Positions 31,017 to 42,764 of a stretch of 64,000 bases of DNA are shown here, piece after piece. The DNA is taken from positions 35,858,001-35,922,000 of the forward strand of contig NC_084489.1 of the NCBI RefSeq assembly GCF_030035675.1, in the 5' to 3' direction. The DNA comes from Rhineura floridana (Eukaryota; Chordata; Lepidosauria; Squamata; Rhineuridae). Under the pieces are notes generated by a model that was not told the DNA's origin, made no database searches, and was given only the letters and a program-made list of their open reading frames with translations. Within the stretch, counting starts at the first letter, position 1. The number at the start of each line of letters is the position of its first letter. A program made the position numbers and the translations under genes.

Positions 31017-33530
31017 ATATTTAATTTAAAATATCATTTTTTAAAAAACTATGAAAATTGAAAAAAAATAAAATATAGATATCAATATCAATATTTTTGA
31101 AAAACATGAATCAGTATTTATAGCAAATAAGGAACACTGATCCCTGACGAAGCAGTACCAGAAGGAAGTTCAACAGAGCAAAAATTGAACCAGCACCAAA
31201 ATGCAGATCCCATCCCTAGCACCTGCCAAGCCTCTGAGGAAGAGGGGCTTCCCTAACAGGGGTGCTATGGTAGAAGAAGTCCTTGATTGTACACCTACGT
31301 AACATATAGCTCTCAAAGAGGGGATGTGGAAGAGTGTCTACCCCTGGCAGAACTTAATACTTGGGCACAGTGAGGGCAAAGGTACTTCCTGAAGCATTTA
31401 GGTCTCAAGTCATTTAGGGTCTTGTAAGTTATTCATCACACCTTGAAACCACACTTCAAAAGTCCTGAGCTTCTCCAACTAAAGACCAAGCAAGGTGTGT
31501 GATATTAGCAATGTTAATTGTGTGAATGCAATGGCTGTGTACTTGTTTGGGGTTGGTATTGTGTTGGCCTGACCCAACTGGGTTACCACTTGCCCTGTGG
31601 CCCCCAACTCTCCCCTAAACAGGAGACAGTCACAACCCAGCTGTGTCATTTAATACTTCACTGTTGTTCGTCCTGTCACCCCCTAGCTACTGCTGTCTGA
31701 GGCTGCTGTCTGCCTAATGGTAGAGCCAGTTCTGTTGAGGTTACAGAGAATGATTCTTGCTTAGTTTCTCCCTCACATGCTACTTTTCAATGTAATTTTT
31801 TTAATATATAAAGATTTTTTAAAATATATATAAAGGAGCATTCACAATGTGAGCCTGTATACGCAGAAACAGGTTTACCACCTCAGTAAGAACTAGGCCA
31901 CAGATATCCCAAAACAGCCTGTCATAAGATGGTATGCACTGCATATATTATGGTCAGTTTTCTGAAGCTATCTTAGAAGCAGAAATATTAAGATGATTCA
32001 GTTCCAGGGCTGGACCTTGAATCTTTCAAAAAGTTTGTTCTGTTTTTAAATTTGTGTGTGTGTGTTTTAATTTGTATGCTTTATTGTGTTTTGAAGTTTT
32101 GTGAGCCACCTTGGGAATTTTATGGAATCTCTCCATTAAATAAATGAATTCTCACTTTTCTGTTGTACACCGCCCAGAGAGCTATTGCTAGTCGGGCGGT
32201 ATAAAAATCTAATAAATAAATAAATAAATAATAAATCACTCCCCAAACTTTTTTTTCTTAGGGCAGCTTCTCTTATTTTTTTTTCATATTCAGAAACAGA
32301 TACCTAAAGTACACTGCATCATTTCTTAAGTGCCTGCACACAAAATCTATTTTTTGCCACATTTCCTTTAAAATATTGGGAAAGGCTTGGATCTTGAATT
32401 TCAACTATTTTAAAGGAAAGAGCAATAAATAACACACGAGTATGCAATTCACACAAGACTTGAGTCACATTTCTTTTTTCTGATATTGCCAGAGTACCAA
32501 ATATGTGTAAGAAATGGCTCTTAGTGGATTTGCAGCAGCTTGTAGTGGCTCAGACTGTTTCACAGCTGATTGGTTGATGTGGTCAAGCCATACACCCCAT
32601 CATTCCTCTCACAGGGCATATGCTCATACCTATTCAAACATCAGATAGAAAAAGGCCATCCCAGTCTTGATCTGTTCAGCATATTTTGTCTAGTTTGGGA
32701 CAGATTGCTTATGAGCAAGGTATGATTAGATTGTGGCATAAAAGCACATGTGTTTGTAAACATCCAGGCGCCTTGACCCATCACCTTTAACTCTTAAGCT
32801 ATTTTTGCTAGTCTAGCCTTGGGGCACCCTTGCCACATACCTCTCTCATATCCCAGTGTTGTGAGCTGTTTTCCACCTCTTTTGTACAGTCTTGAAGGAC
32901 AACTTTTTCATGTTCAACATCAAAACAAAGCTGCAGCATGGAACCAAACCAGATTTCCTTCATGCCATTGTATTCAAAGTGCTAAGGAAACAAAAGAACA
33001 AACTTAGCTGGAGAAAGCAGGGGGAGAGAGCTAAAGACTTCATTTCCTGCTTGTGCTTGCTAAATAAATACCAGAGGAAAGAAGGAAACAGGGACAGTGC
33101 CAGAGGGGGGACAAGCACACCCAAACCAAGGAGCTCACCCCCCACTTGCCTCCCCGTTACAGGACAAATGTCATTGCTTGAAACAAAGCCACTTTTCACA
33201 TATGCAAGTGCATTCATATATGGTAATCTCTATAGCTCTTCTACAGTTCAGCTGCAGCTTGTGACTGAGCCAACAAAGGCTATGCATTTTGCAGCTGCTG
33301 ACATACTCTTCAAGATGCCAACAGATCAGTGGCAATCCACTGAGGGGAGACGGAAGCACCTGACTTGCAGGAGAAAGAAGTCACTGAGGAGGTGTGGACA
33401 GCTGCATTGCTCGGGGTGCGGCTAGAGCCCCTGTTGTTTTTTTCTCGAGCTTCCCCCCACTCCCATGCCAGGCAGGCTAGGAATTGCTTGCTGCTTTGTT
33501 ATGCAATGACAGCTCCCACTTCTTTGATCA
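31017..33530. other. intergenic sequence with LINE/SINE tails
   Basis: The AT-rich repeat continues to about 31130. Two successive L2-type tails on the + strand lie at 32040-32222, the second with TACACCGCCCAGAGAGC, GGGCGGTATAAAAA and AATA repeats. A 177-residue frame at 32892-33425 has no recognisable domain. No gene is supported. Confidence 0.5.
32040..32222 (+). repeat. two L2-type 3' tails in tandem
   Basis: The first is GTGAGCCACCTTGGGAATT with ATTAAATAAATGAA. The second is the CCGCCCAGAGAGC/GGGCGGTATAAAAA stem with AATAAATA repeats. Confidence 0.65.
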
Positions 33531-33538
33531 CCTGGCTC

Positions 33539-33858
33539 CAGGGCCGTGATTATCCATTAGGCTTAGTAGGCTGAAGCCTAGGGGCCTGGAGCTCTTGGAG
33601 GCCCACAATCTGCGGAAGCAGGACAGGAGCCGCAGATCGTGGGACAAAAGCTTCCGAACCGCCCGCCGCCACCCTGCTTCACTTACCTTTTTCTCTCCTG
33701 TTTTTTGCAGTTTGCCATCAATCAAGATGGCAAACCTGCACGCGCAGTGCGCGCAGCCACAAAGAAAGCAGAAAGGTAGGTGAAGTGGGGGGCATGGGAT
33801 GGGATGGTGGGCGGCTCAAAATCAGCCTAGGGGCCCTCCTCAGCTTAATCTGGCCCTG
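33539..33858. mobile_element. non-autonomous hAT transposon with 8-bp target duplication
   Basis: Termini CAGGGCCGTGATTA and TAATCTGGCCCTG are flanked by the exact octamer CCTGGCTC (33531-33538 and 33859-33866). 320 bases, no frame of its own. An inner TGCCATCAATCAAGATGG block matches the repeated block inside the element at 18333-18803, so both probably belong to one family. Confidence 0.9.
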
Positions 33859-34500
33859 CCTGGCTCAGAGAGTGGGATCACTCCTTTAATCCCAATTTCT
33901 CAATCTCTGTTGCCTTTATGGTGTAAACCTCCTATGCATATTTATTCTTCAGGGTTAGGAGGAATAGAATTGTAGCCTTAGATACTAGGCTGAATGTTAT
34001 CTGGAGTGAGACATAGCTAATCCTATATATAAGGAAGAAACATTACATTTTAATGTTGGTTGTATTTGTCTTAGTGGAATGTGGCTTGGCTTGGGAGATG
34101 TGAATGTGACAATGGGAGGGAGGTATAAAGAGCCGTTCCTGGGCTTAAAAATTTGCTACATCACAAGGTTAGCCCTATATGCATCTTAAGGAAAGGAGCT
34201 TGGAGGTGGCAGAATGAAAAACCTGTGGTGACCCTTGGGGAGCAGACTAGAGGCCAATGGCTTGAAGCATCGCGCTCCTCAGTTGCAGAAAGATCCAGTC
34301 TAGACTAGGAGCCCTGCATCTATTCATCTGCACTGCACAACATGTACATACTGAAAGGCATCCTATTAGTAAAAGCAAGGCTTCCATAGTCACCATCTCA
34401 CACACATGCACGCATGGATGTGTGCACGCACGCACACACACAGTTTTGAGGCCACTAATGTGTCCAAAATTGAGACATAAATGAAATATTGGTGCAAACA

Positions 34501-34594
34501 GTAATTCTATTGCTTCATTTTTAGAAGATATTAACTAGTCCACACATAAAAATAGCTGCATGAATATCTTCTAAAAACGAAGCAACAGAATTAC
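34501..34594. repeat. hairpin-forming inverted repeat, 32-bp arms
   Basis: 34501-34532 (GTAATTCTATTGCTTC...) and 34563-34594 pair with two mismatches across a 30-base loop. A MITE relic is likely. A stem of this size could also form an RNA hairpin if transcribed. Confidence 0.75.
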
Positions 34595-34604
34595 TTTGTC
34601 CCCA

Positions 34605-34790
34605 TATTGAAAGGGCAATATGATGTAATGGTTAGACAAGTGTTGGACTTAGTCCAGGGCTCATGTATGCTCAGTCACAAAGCTTTCAAGGTGACCTTGT
34701 CCCAGCCACCGACTCACAGCATAGCCTACCTTGGAGAATTGTTGTTGTGAGGAAGTCTCACTTAAGGAAGGGAGGGATAAAATGAAATGG
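34605..34790 (+). repeat. tRNA-derived SINE, plus strand
   Basis: The head has TGTAATGGTTAGACAAGTGTTGGACTTAG in parts (A-box region). The body has CAAGGTGACCTTG...CCACCGACTC and the end TTGTTGTGAGGAAG...GGATAAAATG, the usual order of a squamate tRNA SINE. Strongly diverged, with a degenerate B-box. Confidence 0.65.
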
Positions 34791-35367
34791 GGCTCAATAC
34801 CAGATCCTCTTAGAAGCTAACAACACCGCTGGATATGGGCAGTAGCATGCAGGAGTGAGAAGAGGGAGAAGAGTGCTGAAGAAGCCTCAAGGGGAAGGAG
34901 ACAGGAGCAACTAACTAAGAAGTTGGAAAAAGCTAAGAGAGCTGCTGGCTTTTGAGAGATGTGGGTATAGAGGACTGCAAGAGACTCACCCAAAAAGGAA
35001 AACCTTGAGCTAGGAAAAAAGAGAAGAGGCTGCTAAAGATTGTAGAAGAGCAAAAGGTCACTCAAGGTTGCCCCAGTGAAGAAGTCTTGTCAGATTCATT
35101 TTTCCCATGTGGGGGTCCCTCCCTCAGTGTATGTTTGTTGAGACTAAGAAGTTGGTGTGTTGTCATAGGGCCTCTTAATAAAGAGGCCTGTTCAATACCA
35201 GAGAGTCTCCAGTGTGCTGCCTGGACAGCAGGATCATGAATGCAACACGAGAAGATTAGGTAACACCTCCTCCCCTACCTTTCACACTGTCAGAGACACT
35301 ACAGCCGGTTTGGGTGTCCACTTAATAGGACCAGGCTATAGGAATTTGCCGTCTATCAAAGCTCTCC
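34791..35367. other. unassigned sequence
   Basis: Purine-rich at first (34830-35060). Near 35175-35230 CTTAATAAAG is followed by GT-rich sequence, which could be a polyadenylation region or an old LTR end, but no partner was found. No gene recognised. Confidence 0.35.
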
Positions 35368-35562
35368 ATGCCTCACTTGGAACCTAAGCCTAACCCAGAA
35401 CCTAAACCTAACCTGGAGCCTATCCCTAACCTGGGACCAAACCCTAATCCTAGCCCAGAACCTAATCCTAAACCTAACCTGGAACCAAGTCTGAGTGTGG
35501 AACCAAACCCTAACCTGGAGCCTAACCCTAACTCTAACCTGAAACCAAACCTTAACCCTTGA
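35368..35562 (+). repeat. degenerate telomere-like CCTAAC minisatellite
   Basis: Irregular CCTAAC, CCTAAA, CCTGGA and CCAGAA hexamers in 6- and 18-base periods keep a 65-codon frame of PNPEPKPNLEP type open. The six-base rhythm resembles vertebrate telomere repeat (CCCTAA) but perfect runs are short. It is probably an old variant interstitial repeat or a minisatellite. Confidence 0.7.
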
Positions 35563-35825
35563 TTACCTGGTTGATAGTGTCACTGCAAGGTGATAACGTA
35601 ACAGGGCCTCCAGCAGCATCCTGTTGAGACTTGTACTCGACACAAAGTCCAACCCCAGTATTGTACAGCTGTAAATAAATATTGATACTGGAATAAAGCA
35701 AAAACTATGAGTTAAAAAGAAATTTAATTCCCTTTTCCTTTTATCTTGTTTTTTTGCTTGTGTATCTCTTTTACAGTCCACATATATATGCACATTATAA
35801 ATAAGCCTCATTGACTTCAATGCAA

Positions 35826-35915
35826 TGCAATCCAATACATGTCTACTCAGAAGTAAGCTCCAGTGGATTCACAGGGACTTACTCCCAGGTAAGTGTGTAT
35901 TGGATTGCAGCCTTA
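35826..35915. repeat. palindromic MITE
   Basis: CAATCCAATACATGTCTACTC on the left and ACTTACTCCCAGGTAAGTG with TATTGGATTGCAG on the right, each in short pieces, are inverted copies. Common non-autonomous reptile family. Confidence 0.7.
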
Positions 35916-36470
35916 GTCTCCAATTTTACTTGGGTACTAACCCAAGAGCACCACTGAATTCAGGGGGCTTACCTTGGAAGAGACATGCATAGAATTAACT
36001 GAGCAAATTTTGCTCATTGCCTTCATTTGTTTACCCACTCTTTGATTGAAGGCACTATACCAATTCTTTGCAATACCTGTAATTTAATAATTTCTAGATA
36101 AAAGTATACACTAGGAAGGCATAGATCATATGACAACATAAAGAATTGCTCCAACATAGTATGGGAGATGCATAGTTGAGAGGACATGTGGTGGTAGGGG
36201 GCAGCAGTAACAGCAGGGCCCTTCATGCTTCTAGTTGCAAGAGGTGGAATGGTGCTCTGGGTGTGAGAGACAGAAATAGTGGGGGGTTTCAGTATATGGA
36301 CAGAGTGGCTGAAACAGCAACAGTCACAAAAGGAGATGTATTTATTTAAGTATTGATAAACCACACTTTTCATATGACAGTAAACCCAGCAAGACCAACA
36401 CTGGACAAGTCTCATCACTCAAGCATCAGCGAGATCCTTGTTCTCTCACTCTGTGGCTGCATACATTCCA

Positions 36471-36603
36471 TATATTTAAAGGCCATGGCTTCCCCCCCAA
36501 AATCCTGGAGGTTGTGGTTTACCTTTCACAGAGCTACAATTCCAAGCACCCTTAATAACCTACAATTCCCAGGACTCTTGGGGAAAAGTCATGGGCTTTA
36601 AGT
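36471..36603. repeat. MITE related to 9916-10157
   Basis: TTTAAAGGCCATGGCTTCC and AAATCCTGG on the left answer CCAGGACTCTTGGGG and CATGGGCTTTAA on the right. The family is the same as at 9916-10157 but shorter and more diverged. Confidence 0.65.
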
Positions 36604-36674
36604 GTGTGATGTGTACACAGCCTACGAGTGTGAGAGGGCCCAAATGTGTCGTGTCCCCATGTGCATGTGAGTCT

Positions 36675-36678
36675 CTTG
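36675..36678. repeat. 4-bp target duplication of the endogenous retrovirus, left
   Basis: CTTG here matches CTTG at 57626-57629, directly outside both LTRs. Four bases is the gammaretroviral spacing. Confidence 0.85.
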
Positions 36679-37224
36679 TGTGATATGTATAAAATGTGTT
36701 GCTTTTACAGAATATATTACACAATGTAACCTTGCATAGATCTCAGTTAATTGCCAGAAAAGGGTAAAAGAAATATAGCTAAGTAGGGCAAGAAGAGACA
36801 AACTAGAATAGATACTAATACCAGGAAACAGGTGCAGCATAGACAGTTTGTGGTTAAGTTCTGCTCTGTCTGTTGATACAGGAGGGGGATACTAGGAGGG
36901 AGGGAGATATACCATATATGGGTAATAATAAATATGAGTATGGGGGAGCTAAAATATGAGTAGTGGGAGATGTAAACAGAGGCGGGACCTCCTGTGACAT
37001 GAATAGGCGGCACGGATAGGCTGTAAACCCTGAAGTACTCGACCAATGAGGAAACAGGGGAGGGAACGAAGCGTCGGGCTATAGGATAAAAGAACTGTAC
37101 CAATGTCACTTAGGTGTGCCTACCTTGTGGACACCCGCTCTTGCAAGAACGTTTAATAAAGCTTAAGTTACTGCTTCACTGATGGTTTAATTGTGGGTCT
37201 CTTAAAGAACCGTTGTTTCTCACA
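36679..37224 (+). repeat. 5' LTR of the endogenous retrovirus
   Basis: 546 bases matching the 3' LTR at 57080-57625. A TATA-like GGATAAAAG near 37083 and AATAAAGCTT near 37155 give the usual U3-R-U5 order. Confidence 0.93.
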
Positions 37225-37226
37225 GA

Positions 37227-37244
37227 TGGGGGCTCGTCTGGGAT
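37227..37244 (+). promoter_or_regulatory. primer-binding site, proline-tRNA type
   Basis: TGGGGGCTCGTCTGGGAT lies two bases after the 5' LTR. It matches the murine-leukaemia-virus type tRNA-Pro site at all but one position. Confidence 0.85.
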
Positions 37245-38002
37245 GAAGTCTTTGGAGAGACCGATAGTCCCAGTTACCCTGTAGGAAGGCGCGCCCTGTT
37301 GCCTTTGTCAACAGTCTTGTGGGGTGTAAAAGGACGGTCCGGTTCTTCAACTGACAAAAAGTCCCAGGACCCAATTTAATAGATGAGATATTGTGAACCA
37401 GAGGAAGGTCCTGGGAGTTAAAGGTCTCTTGGGACGGTAGGCATGCGTGAAATTGACCAGGCAACTCCGTGTACGGACCAAGGTAAGAAAGACACAGGAA
37501 TTTGTGTGAGTATTAGTTTGGTGGTCGGGATGACCGGGTGGTCGGGATAAATCAAGGTAGGAACGTTTTTGGGGTTGAGGATTCCCCCCAAAATAGGTCT
37601 GTATACCTTGGTGGATGAGAGGGGTGAAACTCCCTTCTGGAATCCCAGGGAGTGGCGCACCTGGGGAGATACATATCACTGGGTAATCAAGATAGGAAAA
37701 GAATTTACCTATCTTGGTGGATGAAGGGGGTGACCACCCCAGATACGTATGTGCTTGGTGGGAGTTTGTGTGAATTTTGTCAGATCTGAATGAGAGTGAT
37801 TGAGACGTGTTGTAAACACGAAGCGAGTGTGGAGTCCGGATACACGGTTCCGTTTATTCCACGAGGAATACGGCTGGAGAAGGACGAAGCAAATGAAAAG
37901 ATTGAGAGGAGGTCTGACTTAAGAATACCCTGACAAAATGGGAAATAAAAATTCAAGGAAATTTGATGTTCAAAATAAAGAAACTACAACAAAGGATATT
38001 AA
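37245..38002 (+). pseudogene. retroviral leader and start of gag, fossil
   Basis: A leader of about 0.7 kb is followed by an ATG at 37938 opening MGNKNSRKF, whose MG start is the myristoylation signature of retroviral Gag. The Gmr1-like element was inserted about twenty codons later. Gag continues as a short recognisable patch right of that element. Broken. Confidence 0.6.
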
Positions 38003-38007
38003 TATAC
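38003..38007. repeat. 5-bp target duplication of the Gmr1-like element, left
   Basis: TATAC, repeated at 52433-52437 directly after the far LTR. Confidence 0.85.
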
Positions 38008-38102
38008 TGTCATGCCAGCCTGTTCACCTAACTCGGGCCTACAGATAAAATGGCTATTCCCTTAACCATCTTCCTTGTTAGCCTGACAGTAAATAGTTAA
38101 AT

Positions 38103-38172
<70 letters not shown>

Positions 38173-39104
38173 CCCATCCCGGTGACCTGGCAATTTTACA
38201 GCCCAGCTGTATCAGCTTCCATCAATTTTGCACCTTCTTATCAGTAGAGGGGCCTTGTTCCGTCAAGGCCGTAAAACTCCTTGTGCTTGTTATGGGAAAC
38301 TGAGAAGAGGCGCCAGGTGCTGTGGGAACATCATTTTGTCATCTTTTTGATGAAAATGTTAATTGGGTAATTGTCTCCGGCTGGGGGGGGGAATTTTCCC
38401 CATAAGAGGAGGCTTCGAACTCTGGGCCGTTGTTCCACTCGTGGGCACCACCTTACTTATGGTGATGCTCTGTTGTGGGTCCATTGTAGATCCTGACTGG
38501 CAGTTCCCTGAGGGGAAGAACGCTAACTCCTAGGAGATCCTAAGCTCTTGTAAGTATAGCTAAGGCAGATAGCTTTGTTATTTTGATTTGTGCCAAGAAA
38601 CCTTCTTTATTTCTTTTTGTTGCATACCTTGCCCTTTGGGTGTATGGTTTCAGGATTTGATTTGCTGCTCAAAATTATTTGTATGTACCTTTTTACTTTT
38701 TGTACCCTCTATTCCTTTCCTTATTTTCTTTTTTAATAAACTTTAATTATTTTAAATCAACGTGTGTTTATTCCAGAGAAAGGGGTCAGTTCCTAAATTC
38801 AGTCCTTGCCATTTGACCATACTACCGTGTACTAAAGGAACGTTTTCGCCTAAGACCTCAGAAGGGGCCAGGAGGATATCTAGCCTCTGGTCCTGAGAGG
38901 CTCAGGTGTTCAGTGGGCTCTGGGGATCCCTTTGCCCCAGAGTAGTTAACCAATAGAAGGGTAGTGGCAGTACTACCGTGCAGGGTTGGTGTTGGCATAC
39001 ACAACCTTAGCAGACCAGGATTGCTAGGATCAATTGCCCAAGGTGGGGGATTGATTCCTGGGACAGTAAAAGCAGGAGGAGTGGAACTCCCTGCTTTCAC
39101 TACA
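38008..39104 (+). repeat. left LTR of the Gmr1-like element
   Basis: About 1.1 kb with an (AT)n microsatellite at 38105-38168, AATAAACTT near 38736 and TG...CA ends. Its near-identical partner is the split right LTR. Confidence 0.9.
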
Positions 39105-39219
39105 TGTTGGCAGTGTATGGGATCGAAAAAGGACTGAACCTATCGCTGGGTAAACATATTCTTAAAAAGGTACAATTTGGAAAAATTGAAATTGTTTAAG
39201 GTTCTGGCACAAAGGTTTA

Positions 39220-40603
39220 TTGTTTTGGAAAGTCAGGATGGCTACAAGATCTAAGCAAAAGAAGGCATTAGATCAGATTACTGCTGAAAGTAGCGATGAG
39301 GAACAAACATACGTGTTACCGCAAAGTGATTTTGACGCAGCAGGAGGCAGCGCGGAGGGGCCGCCGGTACAAAAGGTTACTCCGGAGGGAGAGCTAACAC
39401 CGTCACCCGTACAGAGTCGACGGAGTATGGAGAGTCAAGCCAGCCAGAGTGGGGGTGTGCCACCCATGGATATGTGGGCTGAAATGCATAGCTTCTTCTT
39501 GAAACAAATGGCCCTTATGACTACTCTTGTACAACAGCAACAAGCTTATGCCCCACCGATACAGGGACTGAGGTCTGGCAGAGTATGTTTGGGGGGAGCA
39601 GATCCAGCAGATTTTCCATTTTATCAAGCGGGAGAGGATATTTCAGAATTCTTTTTAATCTTTGAGCAAGCATGTTTGGACCAGTCATTAGAGAAAAAAT
39701 ACTGGATGAAAATCTTACGTACCCAAGGGAAAGGGGAACTAAGAAGTTTAATGTGCAAACTCCCTCGGGAGTTAGCCGACGATTATGAGAACTTTGTAAA
39801 GTTGGCAACTGCGCAATTTGCTCTATCTACTAGGGCGTGTTACCAAAAGTTTGAGACTTTACAAAAAAAGCCAAAGGAGACGTTCTCAGCATTAAGCGCT
39901 CGTACTGCTCAAGCCATGGATCTGTGGATTGCAGCTGCAAAAACTAATACTTTCGAGCAGTTAAGGACAGTGTATACTCTGGAGAAATTTTACAAGATGC
40001 TGCCGAAAGAGCTTGCAGCTGCTGTTAGAGGAAAAAAACCAAAAAGCCTTCAGGAAGCAGGACATTATGCTGACTGATTCCTTTCAGGACAAAGAGGAAT
40101 TGCCTAAGGCATATGTTAAAAAGCCGGGCAATTTCAAAGATAACCAACAAGCGGGAGGAGGAAGTGATTGGAAGAAAAAGATGTGGCCGCCTGTAGCCAA
40201 GCCCGATGAGAGAGGGGAAAGTTCTGTTCCTACTGCTGCTGTTCCTTTAACAGTGCGTCCAACAGCTTACCTGATGAGTAAAGCAGTTTTGGAGAATTTA
40301 TGCTTTTTGTGTAAGCAACCGGGGCACAGAAAGGACCAGTGTTCCCAATTAATTAAAAAGCAGCATTTAAGAGCCAACAAGGGAGCTAAAGTAGCTGTGG
40401 GACAGAGAGCTCGTGATTATGAAGAACTAGGAGGGCAGTCGTCTCCAGAAATTTCTCGTTGGTCTTCTTCAGATTCCAACCCAGAAAATGACTGGGGATT
40501 TTCGGCTCTTAGCGCTGAAAACAGCCCAGTCACCTTGACAAGCAGCGTTTTTGCAGTGTTATTCCATCGGGATTGGGAACAGAGAAGGGAGAAGGAAAGG
40601 TGA
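39220..40603 (+). pseudogene. gag region of the Gmr1-like element, fossil
   Basis: The frame starting near 39220-39238 encodes a capsid-type protein. An acidic and serine-rich N-terminal part leads to a helical core (FFLIFEQACLDQSLEKKYW, and a later LPKELAAAVRGKKPKSLQEA) that resembles the SCAN-like capsid of Gmr1 gag. Downstream, CFLCKQPGHRKDQC is a CCHC nucleic-acid-binding knuckle. Gag proteins package the element's RNA in virus-like particles. Known work derives vertebrate SCAN domains from Gmr1-like gag. Broken. Confidence 0.75.
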
Positions 40604-40699
40604 AGCCATCTTGTGTAGAGCCCCATGGGGAGAAGAGAGAGAAAGGACGACTCCCTGAACACAACCCTAGCTATCCATGTTTGCCTAGTCAAGTTACTT

Positions 40700-42233
40700 G
40701 GACCAACGAAATGTTCAAAGAAACTATTTTTGTGAATTATGTTGGGCTAACTGCATTTAGAGATTCAAGATGTAAAGTTTCCAGTGTATCTTGTCATTTA
40801 ATTCCGCCTGAATTAATTGTATCGGGGTAAAAGCATCAGTGGATGTGTATGGGGTAACTAACAAACTTTGTGATGTGGCTGATGTCTGGATTTCATATAA
40901 AAACTGGTCAGGGAAACATAGAGTGTTAATTCATGATTATTCTGACCAATTTTTTGATTTCCTTCTTGGAAATGATATTGCTTATGCACACTATTTACAT
41001 AATTTGGAGAATGGGGATATTAATACTAATGTCATAACCGGGAGTGCAGCTAATAAACTGGAACAAGAGCCCAGTATCGAACTAAATGATGCTGAGACGC
41101 AAGAAGTCTGTGATCTAGACCAGCCTCTGCCAACCAAGGCTGGGAATATGACTGTTGCTGAACCCCAGGGGGAGGGCCTGGAGGAGCTAAAATTGGATTC
41201 TGCTCATTCCAAGGCATTTAAAGAAGCCCTTCTACAAGATAATAGTCTACAAGTATGTAGGGAGGTAGCAGCAAATGCTCCTCCGGAACTATCTAAATCT
41301 GTGAAAGTAAGATTCTATTGGAAAAGCGGATTGCTGTACAGAGAACATGTGCCCCAAGGTGCTTCTGTGGATTGGAAGCCTGTCAGACAGCTTGTGGTGC
41401 CAGTGGCTCATAGGCTGGAAGTGTTGCAACTGGCGCATGATGCTATTAATGGGGGCCACTTAGGAATAAAGAGAACCTTGGCCCAAGTAACCCGCTGTTT
41501 CTATTGGCCTCAGACTGCCAAAAGGGTGCAAAATTTTTGTAAAGACTGTTTAACATGTCAATTAGTGGGTCATGCTCGTGATCACCCTAAAATGTCAATG
41601 CAAGTCTCTGGGAGCATAGCAGAACCATTTGCTAGGATCGCGGTGGATGTTTTTGGTCCACTGAATGTGGCCTCAAGTGGGAGAGACATTGCATGTCCTT
41701 TGTCCTTATTAAAGGCAGACTGGGAGGGGAAAATGGGATTTTCTTCTGTGCCAGTGACTATAGATCTGCAAAACTTGTGTGAGACTTTAAAAAATGTATT
41801 AGAGAAGGCTTTTTTGCCTGACAGTCTGGATTGCGAACAACGCATACAGTTACGTCAGGTTTTGTCAGATTTTCAGTCTTGGCGTTCAAGTAAGCCAGGT
41901 AAAATTTATCTGGCCAAACACTTAAGTCCAACAGATGATCACCCACTTATACAATCTCCATCTTACAGAGTAACTGGACCATATACTAAGGTGGTGAAAA
42001 GAGAAATTCTAGAGGTGTTAGATCTGGGGGATATTGAACCTTCTGTTAGTCCCTGGTCATTTCCAATTGTGTTAACAGATCAGAAGGTTATGAATGAAAT
42101 TTGTTTTTGTGAGAATTATGGAAAATTAAATTTATTAACTCAAATAGATCCATATTCTTTGCCCAAGATGGACCATCTGATGGAGAGATTGGGAGTGGCT
42201 AAATACATCACCACTTTAGAAAACGGTTGATGC
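40700..42233 (+). pseudogene. pol region of the Gmr1-like element (integrase part before reverse transcriptase), fossil
   Basis: After a protease-like stretch (LLGNDIAYAHYL) comes an HHCC-type integrase zinc-binding motif (HDAINGGHLGIKRTLAQV, then CKDCLTCQLVG) and the beginning of an integrase core (IAVDVFGPLN). Further on lies sequence like the start of Ty3/gypsy reverse transcriptase (SYRVTGPYTKVVKREILEVL, VSPWSFPIVL, YSLPKMD). The integrase-before-RT order is the Gmr1 hallmark. The region is incomplete and broken. Confidence 0.7.
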
Positions 42234-42575
42234 CTTATCTCGTATGTATAACTTAGATAACTGATGTATGGTCCTGATGACTTGTAACTGCTCCTGATTA
42301 TTTCTATGCCTAAGGTTTTAATATGGTTTGTGCAACTCTGTTTTTATGGTTATTATGATTTATGTTTGTATTTGAATTACGAATTTATTAATGTATAATA
42401 AGGTTTAAGAGTTAGAGGCCTAGTTTGGACTATTGTGGGAACCTAAAATATGTTGTTGTTAATTTCTGCTGTGGGTTTTTTTTTGTTTGCTGGCCTTCTT
42501 TCCCTTGGTACTATCTAGAGGCGATGAAACCAAACGTGATCAACCTTTGATGTCATCTTCTTCGAAAAGGGGGCG

Positions 42576-42764
42576 TGTCATGTCAGCCTGTTCACCTAAC
42601 TTGGGCCTACAGATAAAATGGCTATTCCCAAAGCTTTCTGGGGGATTTTTTCCCTTAACCATCTTCCTTGTTAGCCTGACAGTAAATAGTTAAATCTTTT
42701 TTTTAATATATATATTTTCCCATCCCGGTGACCTGGCAATTTTACAGCCCAGCTGTATCAGCTT
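42576..42764 (+). repeat. right LTR of the Gmr1-like element, first part
   Basis: The LTR starts at TGTCATG after a purine tract (AAAAGGGGGCG) and stops at the border of the inserted recombinase element. Confidence 0.9.

Noticed and set aside
32892-33425. 177-residue plus-strand frame
   Set aside because: Long for chance, but no signal, domain or splice context was recognised and repeats lie all around. Not supported as a gene.
35175-35230. Possible LTR end or polyadenylation site after CTTAATAAAG
   Set aside because: No partner LTR, primer site or gene was found. Left as unassigned.
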